Positions 22,335 through 33,000 of a stretch of 44,309 nt of DNA are shown one piece after another. The position numbers and the translations under genes were made by a program. The DNA lies in the IMG/VR virus record IMGVR_UViG_3300046689_000634, positions 1 through 44,309 of that record; one strand, 5' to 3'. How positions within the stretch are numbered: position 1 is the first letter of the stretch; every line of letters begins with the position of its first letter. This DNA is from a virus. The notes below the pieces were generated by a model. It saw only the letters and a program-made list of their open reading frames with translations, did not search any database and had not been told where the DNA came from.

Positions 22335-24010
22335 TGCCGCGCGTGCAAGCGTACGGGCCGCGGCGCGTCGAGCTCCGACCCATCGCCGGCGGGCAGCGCA
22401 CGACCGTGCCCGGGCCCGATTCCTTCGGCGCGGTGTTTGGCGAGACGGCCACCCGGCTCGGGCTGCCGATCCTCATCAACCAGTGGACCGAGGAGCGCAA
22501 CAACGCCGACCAGGTGGCGCACCTCGAGGCGGTCAACAAGCTCGACGCCTTCACCAACGACCTGCTCTACAACCCGTCGAGCGGCGCGCTCCAGGTCAAG
22601 GGCAAGGACTCGCTCGACCTGGCGAACACGGTGATGCCGAAGTACGAGGAGACGGCCGGCGAGATTATGAACGGCCTGTCGAACGACCGGCAGAAGCAGG
22701 CGTTCCACGCTTCCGTCTTGCAGCGCCAGCGCGACGTGTCCCTCACGCTGATGCGGCACACCGCCGGCGAGATGCAGGCCTACGACCAGGGCGAGACGGC
22801 GTCGGCCGTGAAGAACGCCGTCAACAGCGCGATCGCCAACCCGCTCAACCCGCAGGCGATTCACGACGGCCTCACGCGCGCCGAGGCGGTCACGATCGAT
22901 CACGGCCAGCGCGCGGGGTGGGGGCCCGAGGAGCTCGCCATGCAGCTCGGCGCCATCCGCACCTCGACGCACACCGGCGTGATCGACGGGCTCCTGTCGC
23001 GCGGCCAGGACAAGCTCGCGCGCGCGTACTACGAGGAGACGAAGGCGCAGATCAACGGCGAGAGTCAACCGAACATCGAGAAGGCGCTCGACGCCGGCTC
23101 GACGCTCGGCGAGTCGCAGCGCCAGGCCGACGCGATCATGAAGAGCACGACCGACGAGGCCGCCGGGCTGAACCAGGCCAAGAGCATCGAAGACCCGAAG
23201 GTGCGCGCGGCGACCGAGGAGCTCGTCCACCGCTACTACACCTTGGCCGAGGAGCAGCGCCGGCAGACCGCCGAGCACGCGACGATCGAGGCCGGCAACC
23301 TGATCGACGCGAACCCCGCGCTCGGGGTGCGCGCGATCCCGCCGCGGATGTGGACGACGTTCACGGTGCCCGAGAAGGCCGGCCTCGAGGCGTACGCGAA
23401 ACGCAACGCGCCCGGCGAGGCGGTCGTGAAGACCGATTGGGGCACGTACTACGGCCTGATGAAAGAGGCCAACGAGCACCCCGAGCTGTTCGCGAAGCGC
23501 AACCTGATGCTGTCGAAGGGCGCGCTCGCCAACGCCGAAATCAAACAGCTCATCGAAATCCAGACGACCGCGCGCGAGAAGAAACCCATCGAGCCGCTGC
23601 TCGACGGGTTCCGCACGATCGACGACACGCTCAAGGGCTACCTGATCGGCGCCGGCATCGACGTGCGCGACAAGGCCAACGATCCGGTCGTCGAGGCGTT
23701 CCACGAGCTGGTGAACAAGCAGGTCGTGCAGCTCGAGGGGCTGACGAAGAAGAAGGCCGACAAGACCGACATCGAGAAGATCGCGGCCGACGTGATCAGC
23801 CGCCAGATCCTGAGCTCGCCGACGACGATGCAGTCGCTGTTCAACCTGCCGCGGACGCCGAAGCGGTTGATCGAGGCGACGATCGACGACGTGCCGCCGT
23901 TCATGCGCGGGCAGATCGAACGCGCGCTCATCGGGAAGAAGGTGCCCGTCACCGACCAGAACATCCTGAGCATGTACAAGGCGCAGCAGCTCCAGCAGAG
24001 GCCGGAGTAG
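22334..24010 (+). CDS. Internal virion protein, gp15-like, 558 aa
   Basis: Almost wholly helical and charged (RQKQAFHASVLQRQRDVSLT, EELVHRYYTLAEEQRRQTAE, LEAYAKRNAPGEAVVKTDWG). There is no membrane segment or catalytic motif. Its place between a gp14-like and a giant gp16-like gene, with a one-base stop/start overlap upstream and direct abutment (TAGATG) downstream, indicates the middle ejection protein. A tubular role in the periplasm is known for T7 gp15 and only inferred here. Confidence 0.7.
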   Translation: MPRVQAYGPRRVELRPIAGGQRTTVPGPDSFGAVFGETATRLGLPILINQWTEERNNADQVAHLEAVNKLDAFTNDLLYNPSSGALQVKGKDSLDLANTVMPKYEETAGEIMNGLSNDRQKQAFHASVLQRQRDVSLTLMRHTAGEMQAYDQGETASAVKNAVNSAIANPLNPQAIHDGLTRAEAVTIDHGQRAGWGPEELAMQLGAIRTSTHTGVIDGLLSRGQDKLARAYYEETKAQINGESQPNIEKALDAGSTLGESQRQADAIMKSTTDEAAGLNQAKSIEDPKVRAATEELVHRYYTLAEEQRRQTAEHATIEAGNLIDANPALGVRAIPPRMWTTFTVPEKAGLEAYAKRNAPGEAVVKTDWGTYYGLMKEANEHPELFAKRNLMLSKGALANAEIKQLIEIQTTAREKKPIEPLLDGFRTIDDTLKGYLIGAGIDVRDKANDPVVEAFHELVNKQVVQLEGLTKKKADKTDIEKIAADVISRQILSSPTTMQSLFNLPRTPKRLIEATIDDVPPFMRGQIERALIGKKVPVTDQNILSMYKAQQLQQRPE

Positions 24011-27000
24011 ATGCCCGGGCCCCAGGACCCGAACGTCAACCCGTTCGACGCGATCGCCGATCAGCTGTTTGGCGGCGCGCCGACGCGCATGAAGGTCGCC
24101 GGCGACGTCGCCGACCAGGACACGCCCGACGACGCGGCGAAGATCCTCGACCTGTCGCACGCGACCGGCCTGCCGCCGGATGTGGTGCGGCAGAACCTGG
24201 CGGGCATCAAGAAGCACGTCGACAAGCTGGCGACGCCCTACCAGGACATCCTCAACCAGACGCCGCACACCGCGACCCTGATGCAGCAGCCGACCGAGCG
24301 GGCCGCGGCGAAGGACGACCTCGAGCAGCTCGGCACGCTCGAGTGGCTGACCAACGCGATCCCGCGCGCCTGGTCCCGCGGCAACGCCTCGCTCGAGCTC
24401 TCGCAGCTGCGGTTCAAGGACCTGATGGGCGACACGCCCCTGACGGCCGCGGAGCACCGGCGCATCGCGGACCTGAAGCAGCAGACCGGCGAGGGCGGCG
24501 CGCTCGGCACCGAGGGGCACTGGTTCCGCGGCGCGCTCGCCGGCTCCACCGAGCAGCTCCCGCTGTTCCTCGGCTCGTTCAAGGAAGGGTTCCACTACGG
24601 CCTGGCCGGGCAGACGCTCGGCCTCGTCGGCGCCGTCGGCGGCGGCATCCTCGGCGGGCTCGTCGCCGGCCCGCCCGGCATCGTGGGGGGCGCGCTCGAG
24701 GGCGCGACCGCGCTGACCGCGGCCGGCGGCGAGGCCGGCTTCCTGGTGGGCAACGCGAAGTTCGCCTTCGAGACGGCGGCGGGGCAGAGCTACGAGGCGC
24801 TGCTCAACATGAAGGACGAGCTCGGGCGCCCGCTCGACCCGAAGGTCGCCCGGGTGGCCGCCATCGCCGCCGGGATGGCGAACGGCGTGCTGATGACCGC
24901 CGGCACCCGGCTGCTGCTCAAAGGGCTCCCAGGCGCCGACAAGCTCGTGGGCGCCGCCGGCCAGAGCGCGATCGAGACGGCGCTCAAGGTGCCGCGCGTC
25001 CGGTCCGCGCTGCTGCAGCTCGCCGGCCAGTACGGCAAGACGCTGACCCTCGAGACGATCAACATGGTCGGCCAGCGCGCGGTGCAGATCCTGGCCGAGG
25101 AGGCCGCGAAGGTCGCCGACACCGCCCAGGGCGGGCTGCCGCCGCCGCCCGAGGGCGACCAGTCGTTCTTCCGCGAGGACGGCACGCAGAAGGGCGAGGG
25201 GTTCTTCGGCAACCTGCGCCTGCCGACCGGCGTCGCGAGCGAGTTCTCAATCGCCGACAGCGAGAAGATCAAGGACAAAGCCGGCAAGTACCTCGACTAC
25301 CCGAGCCTGGTGCCGACGCTGACGGTCGACGAGGTCAAGGCGGTGATGGCCGCGGCCGCGGACCCGACCGGCAAGACGAAGATCCCGGGCAGCGTCTACA
25401 CGAAGGCCGAGGCGTTCGCGCTCGAGCGCCAGAAGGCCGGGCTGCCGTTCTTCGCGCAGCCGGGCGAAGCGAACACCACCGTCTACCCCGAGCTCGAGCG
25501 CCTGGCCGCCGGCCGCACGCGCATCCCGCTGCGCTCGCCCATGGAGATTGCCGCCGACCTGGTGCAGTCGGGCCTGAGCGCCGCGCAATCGTTCGCGCTG
25601 CTCACGCTGCCCGGCCCGACGGGGCACTTCCTGCGCGAGGTCGCGCGCGCCCACGATGCCGGCCAGGTCGAGACGTGGCTGCTCGCCGTCGGCAAGGGCG
25701 TCGAGAAATCCGCGACCGCGAAACGCGCGCCGGCGGTCGTCGAGCAGCTCCTCGCGCAGGCGACCCAGGACGGCCCCCACGAGACGCTGTACGCCCCGAT
25801 CGACGACTGGACGACGTACTGGCAGAGCAAGGGCGTCGACCCCGCGGAGATGGCGACGCGCGTCACCGGCGACCGCCAGGCGTACCAGCAGGCGCTCGAC
25901 GGCAAGACCGAGCTCGCGATCCCGACCGCCAAGTACGCGGTGACGCTCGCCGGCACCGAGCACAACGCGCACTTCGCGAAGTTCCTCCGGCTCGACCCGA
26001 GCCTGATGAACGCCGACGAGGCGGCGCGGTTCCAGCAGGAGCTCGCGAAAGAGTTCCGCAAGCCGACGACCCCGCCCGCGGGCGCGCCCGCCACCCCCGA
26101 GCAGGAGGCGGCGACGGCCATTCACGCGGACCAGACCGAGCGGCTGATGCGCCAGGGCCTGACGCGGGCCAACGCGGAAACCAGCGCGACCGTCATGCAA
26201 CGGTGGATCACGACGTTCGCGCGCGTGATGAACCAGGACCCGCGCGACATCTATCGTCGCTACGGGTTCACCATCGGAGGACCCAATGAAACAGCACAAG
26301 AGGCCATCGCCCGCCGTGCGGCCGACGAAGCACGCGGCGAACGTCCAGCGACTACAGCTCGAGCGGGCGAAGGCGGCGCCGCCGCCGGTGAACCCGCAGC
26401 CACAGCTCCAGGCGGCGCAGGGGGTACGGAAGAACCCGTCGCCGGCGCCGGGCGCCCCACCGGACCCGGGGGAGCTGATCTAACCGCCGTCATGCAGGCG
26501 GCCACCGAGGCCGACCTTAACAAGCTGCTCGTCCACCCGGACGAGCGGCTCAGCAACCTGGCGGCCGACGAAATCAACCGGCGCGCTACAATAGGCGCAC
26601 CTGATGCCTCCGAAGCCGGAACCGGAGCTGCGGCCGGGGAACGACCCGGCGACGGTGGCGTACAACGCGAGGCTCCTGGCGCAGCACGGGTACCCGATGC
26701 CGGAGGCGAAGGCGCACGCCCTGAACCACGCCGGCTACCGGCCCCCGATCCAACCGAGCGATTCGTCCGGCCCACCCCCGAGTCCGTCGCTGCCCGCGTC
26801 ACCCCAGAAATAACGCGCGAGCTGGAGCGCATGCTCCAAGAGGCCGAGGACCAGCCCTACGAGGGCCGGCGGTGGCACTTCCTCGACCCGGAGGAGTCCG
26901 GTGCGCGCGGGCTGCGCGGCAACGCCGCCGGCGGCCAGGCCATCATCCAGAAGGGCCACGGCCAGGCGGATGTCTACGGCGACATCCTCACGTACTCGCC

Positions 27001-30000
27001 GTTGAACCCGGTCACGTCGGGCGAGCGCAAGGGCGAGCTCGCGCGCGGTGGCAAGTGGGGCGCCGACGCGCCCGGCGCCAAGGTCGTCAACGCGATCCGC
27101 GACCTGCTCGCCGGCAAGGGCGTCAAGAACAACCTCGGCGAAGGCGCGCTGCGGGTGGCCGAGCGGCGCGCGATCAACGACTACAGCGTCATCGAACGCC
27201 CGATGTATCCCCCGCATTGGGGCACCGACGCGACGCCTGACTTCGTCGCCACGGTCCAGCGTCTGATCGACGCGGTCGACGACCCGACGAAGACGCTCGA
27301 GCAGGGCGGCGTCGGCATGGGCGTACGCTTCCCCGACCAGCCCGCGGGCGGGGCGACCGGCCTCGATGCCGCGCCCGCCGAGCGCAAGGACGGCGCCCTG
27401 ATCCTGTCGGCCGCGCGCCCGACCGAGACGCAGAACACGCCGTACCGGCGGTCGCCGCTCACCTCGACGCTGGCCTCCTTCAGGGCGCTGCCGGCGAAGC
27501 TCGCCCAAGCGGCGGCCCTGTTCCGCTCGTACCACCTCCTGACGAAGGAGGAAGCGCGGACGAAGGACCCCGCGGTGCTCGTCGACCGGGCCGTCACCGC
27601 GATGAAGCGCAACCTGCGGGCCCTGTGGGAGGCGTACCCCGCCGACTGGCGCGAGCGCGCGCAGCACTGGTACGTCGGCGCGAACCGCATCGCGCACGAG
27701 CTCGCCGGCGCGCATGGCGTCACCGTCGACCAGGCGGTGGGCGTGCTCGCGGCGCTCTCGCCGCAGATGGACTGGTTCAAGAACGTCAGCCTCGCCGAGC
27801 GGGTCCTGCGCTCGGTGAAGGAGTTCCAGCAGACCAACCCGACGTTCACGCCCGACCTCTTCGCGGACTACGAGCGCCGCGCCCTGGCGACGACGGAGGA
27901 CCGCATCACGCAGCGCCGGCGGGCGGGCGCGCCGTTCACGCGCGCCGAAGAAAAGGCCTTCCGCGCGAAGAAGGCCGCGATCGTCGACGAGCTCCGCGCG
28001 CAGGTCGTCGGGCACTCGTGGACGGACCTCGACCTCGAGGGGAAGGCGGTGTTCCTCCGGGCGGTCGATGAGCGCACCCCCCGGGACTATTCGGTCATTT
28101 CGCCGGAAGGCGATCGCCCGGACCTGGCGCGCACGGCGAGCGGCGCGCCCGCCGCGATCGGGTGGGGCACCTACAACTTCATCGCGAACGCGATCAGCAT
28201 CGCGCTCGACGGCAGCCCGGAGAACATCAGTGCGCGGTTGGGCATCGAGCACAAGGTGCGCTCGTTCTTCAACAACGTCAGCCATCCCTTCGACCCGCGG
28301 TTCGTGACGATCGACACGCACGCCGTCGCGGCGGCGTTCCTGCACCCGTTCTCGGGCGACGCCGAGCCGGTGCGGAACGCGATGGGCATGAAGCACCCGG
28401 ACGGCGGCTCGGTCCCGCAGCACGCGCCGACGGGGCTCTCGGGCACCAACGGGATCATCGCGCAGGCGTACTTCGACCTCGCGCACGAGCTCGGCGTGGA
28501 CCCGCGCGCGCTGCAGTCGGTGACGTGGGAAGCGGTGCGCGGCCTCTTCGAGCCCGGCCAGAAACGCGGGGCCGCGGGGGTGCAACTCGGCTCGAAGATC
28601 GACGCCCTCTTCAAACAGTACGAGCGTGGTAAAATCAGCCATGCCGAGTTCGTCACCGCGCTCCACGACGCCGCCGGCGGATTCGTCCCACCCGCCTGGG
28701 TCGACTACCCGGTATCGGAACAAGGCGCACTGGCTGGCGCATCAGTTCTTCCCCGACGACCCGAGCTTTCCGCTGGACCCGGAGGTGGAGGCGTCGATTC
28801 CGAAGGCGCTGCCGGGGCGCGTCCCGCAGAACGAGACGGAGTACTACTCGGACCTGTAGGCAGCCGCACCTTCGAGCAGGGCCCGCCGCCTGACCAGGGC
28901 GGGCTGTTCGACCACCCCCCCACCGACACCCTCGACACCGGCGAACAACAGCCGCGCCTACCCGGCGCCGAAGGCGTGCGCGACGAGAACGTCCCCACGC
29001 CGGCGGTCGCCGAGGCGCCGTTCTCGCTGACCGCCGAGATCGCGCAGCGCGCCGCCAAACAGAAGACGCTGTTCCAGGGCCCCCCGCACGCGCCGATCGT
29101 CCTCTACCAGGGCGTCTATCACGGCAGCCCGCACCTGTTCGATCGCTTCGACATCACCAAGGTGGGCACCGGCGAGGGCGCGCAGGTCTACGGGTGGGGG
29201 CTCTACTTCGCGAGCCGGAAGGAAGCCGCGCAGTGGTACCGCGAGAACCTGGCCGGCAAGCCGCGGCCGGCGCACCTCGCGCACGAGGGCGTCAACATCT
29301 TCGACGAAAACGGGCTCTACCACCTGCGTGACTCGGCGCCGGGCGACCGGCTCCCCAAACGCGCGCAAGACCCGAAGCTGCAGGACGGCCTGCTCGAGCT
29401 CAACCAGATGCTCGCGCACGACCGCCTGAAACCAGGGCCCGAGGGGCTCGCGACCGCGCGGACGTTTCTCGAGGCGGGCCTCGCACGCGACAAGGAGCAC
29501 CTCAAGTCGTTCGCGCGCGAGAACCCTAACAACCCCGACGTGCAGCTGGCGACCCGCGCGATCAAGCGGGGCATATCGGAGAAGCAGAACGCCCTGGCGG
29601 TGCTCGACACGTACGGCGACAAGCTCACGATCGAGCCCCCGCAGAAACCCGGGCGCCTCTACCACGTCGAGCTCCCCGACGATGCGACGTTCCTGAATTG
29701 GGACAAGCCGCTGCACGAGCAGGACCCGAAGGTACTCGAGATTCTCGACAACTCGGGCCTGGGCAAGGCGCTCGGCCAGGGACACTACGAGGACGCGCGC
29801 GACAACTTCCTGCGCGACCTCGAGCAGGCCGTCGGTCCCGACAAGGCGCCCGAGGCCGTCGCGCTCGCGACGCGCCTGTTCGAGCACCCCGAGGAGCTCC
29901 GACCGAAACAGGCCGACGACGAGCGGACGTATCTCTGGCTCCATCAACTGACCAAGGGAACCAACATCGACCTGAACCGCATCCTCGACATTGACCGCTA

Positions 30001-33000
30001 CGGCATCGACCAGCACTACGTCGAGAGCGTCGCCGAGCGGATGATGGACGAGCGGGCGCGGACGAAGGCCGACGACTATATCGACCAGCACGCCGACGAC
30101 GCGCCCGGCTCCGACCTGCAGGTCAAGGAAGGGAAGGACAAGCTCTCGTACGACGTCGTGGACTCAAGCGGGCACGTCTACGATTCCTTCGAGACAGAGG
30201 AGGAGGCGCAGACCGCGGCCGACGACGCACGCCAGAGGCTCGAGGACGAGTGGCAGCAGGATGCCTACCAGTTCGAGCGCAATCGGCTGAACGTCGACGA
30301 CTACCGCGCGAAGGCGCGCGAGCAGCTCGGGGTCGGGGCCGGCCCGCTCGGGTTCCTCGGCCTGGACCGCGGTGAGAACACCGGCGAGGTGCTCTACCAG
30401 AAGCTCGCCAACGCCGTCGGCCCTGAGAACGCGAGCCGGCAGCTGGCGGCGCTCGGGATCAACGGCATCAAGTATCTCGACCAGGGCAGCCGCGCCGCGG
30501 GCGAGGGCTCGCACAACTACGTCGTCTTCGACGATCGCCTGCTCGACATCACGAAGTACGAACAGCGGGGCGACCAGCCGCGGGGCTCGCTGTCGATCGG
30601 CCCGAACCGGGAGCTGCACATTCAGCTGCTCGAGGGCAAGGACCTCTCGACGTACCTCCACGAGAACGCGCACGGATTCCTCGAGGTGATGGGCGACCTG
30701 GTCGCCGAGCTCCAGGCCGCGGGCGACCAGGGGCGCACGCCGGAGCAGCAGAAGTTCATCGCCGACTACGGCGAGCTGCTCAAGTTCATGGGCGTCACCG
30801 AGCGATCGCAGATCGGCACACCGCAGCACGAGAAGCTCGCGCGCGCGTTCGAGGCGTACCTCCACGAGGGCAAGGCGCCGAGCGTCGAGCTGCGCGGCGT
30901 GTTCCACACGATCAAGGGCTGGATGCTCGACATCTACAAATCGCTGAAAGAGCTCAACGTCACCCTCACGCCAGAGGTGCGTGGCGTGTTCGATCGGCTG
31001 CTCGCGAGCGAAGACGCCATCAAACAGGCGCAGGAGCAGGCCGACGTGCGGCCGTTGTTCACCACCGCGGCCGAGGCCGGCATGAGCCCCGAGGCCTTCG
31101 CGAAGTACCGCGACGTCGTCGCGCAGGCCTCCGCGGCCGCGCAGGACGAGCTCGACCGGCAGACGCTCGGCGAGCTGCAGCGCAAGCGCACGGAGTGGTG
31201 GCGCGCCGAGGCCGACGTCACGCGCCAGGAGGTGCTCGAGGCCTTCAACGACCACCCGATCTACCGCGCGCTCGCGCTCATCAAGAACGGCGACCGACCC
31301 GACGGCACGCCGATCACCGAGGGCGAGGAGGGCATCCCGATCAAGCTGGCGAAGGCCGACCTCGCCGACTACCCGCCCGAGGTCCTGGCGGCGCTCAGGA
31401 AGCACGACGCCTACCGCAACGAGGGTGGCGTCGCGCCCGAGGCGCTCGCCGAGCTCACGGGGTTCTCGTCGGCCGACGAGCTCGTCCAGGCGATCGCGCA
31501 GTCGCCGCGGTTCGAGGTGGCGGTCGAGGCCGAGGTCGCGAGCCGGATGCAGCAGAAGCACGGCGACATGCTGCTCGACGGCACGCTGCCGGCGAAGGCC
31601 GAGGCCGCGGTGTTTGGCGTCGGCCGGCAGCGCGTGGTCGAGGCCGAGCTCAAGGCGCTCACCTCCGAGCTCGTGCGCGGCACCATCCCGCCGCGCGAGG
31701 CCATCCGCGCGCACGCCGAGGAGCGCATCCGCGGCACGCGCATCCGCGACCTGAAGCCGGGGCTGTTCCTGGCGGCCGCGCAGCGCGCGAGCGCGAAGGC
31801 CTTCGAGCTCTTGTCCCAGGGCCGTGACCGCGTCGGCGCCGTGCAGGCCAAGCAGCAGGAGCTCGTCAACCTCACGCTCTACCGCGAGGCGATGAAGGCG
31901 CTCGACGAGGTGCAGGTCGCGGCCGACTACCTGCGCGGGTTCGATCGCAAGACGACGCGGTCCCACATCGGCAAGGCGGGCGGCGAGTACCTCGATCGGA
32001 TCGACAGCATCCGCGCGCGCTTCGACTTCACCAAGCAGACGCTGCGCCGCATCGACAGCATGACGTCGCTCGATCGGTGGGCGCAGGCGCAGGCGGCCGC
32101 GCACATGATTCCGCTCGACCTGCCCGACGAGGTCCTGAACGAGTCGCGGCGCACCAGCTACAAGAACCTCACGCTCGAGGAGCTGCGCGGCGTGCGCGAC
32201 GCGGTGAAGCAGATCGCGCACTTCGCGCGGCTGAAGGACCGGCTGCTCGAGAACGAGCGCAAGCGCAACCTGGCCGAGGTGTCGCTCGAGACGACGGCCA
32301 GCATCATCGAGCACGCCAAGAAGACCATGCCGCAAGGCCCGGGCGGCCTGCACGCGCCCGGCACCGCGCAGACGCGCCGCTTCGCCACGTTCCTCGCCTC
32401 GCACATCAAGCTCGCGACGTTCCTCCGTGAGATGGACGGGTTCAAAGACGCCGGCCCGCTCTGGGAGCACGTCATGCGGAAGCTGAACATCGCCGGCGAC
32501 AACGAGGCGGTCGCGAACGAGAAGGCCACGATCGCGGTCGGCGAGATTTTCGACGCCTACAAGGGCCAGGAGACGACGCTCCACAAGCCGCTCTACATCC
32601 ACGCGATCGACGGCAGCCTCTCGAGGGCCGAGCGCCTGATGGTCGCGCTGAATTGGGGCAACGAGGGGAACCGGCAGCGCCTCCGTGACGGCTATCACTG
32701 GACGAACGACCAGGTCGAGGCCATCCTGCACACGCTCGACGCGCGCGACGTGAAGGTCGTCAACGAGCTCTGGGCGCACCTCGAGAGCTACTGGCCCGAC
32801 ATCGCGGCGAAGCAGCGGCGCGTGACGGGCATCGTCCCGGCGAAGGTCGTGGCGACGCCGTTCCAAACGCTGGCCGGCGACTTCACCGGCGGCTACTTCC
32901 CGCTGAAGTACGAGGGGCAGCTGTCGGCGCGCGCGGCCGCGCACGTCGACGCCACGTTCGCCGAAGGCATCAAGCAGGCCAGCTACAACAACGCGAGCAC

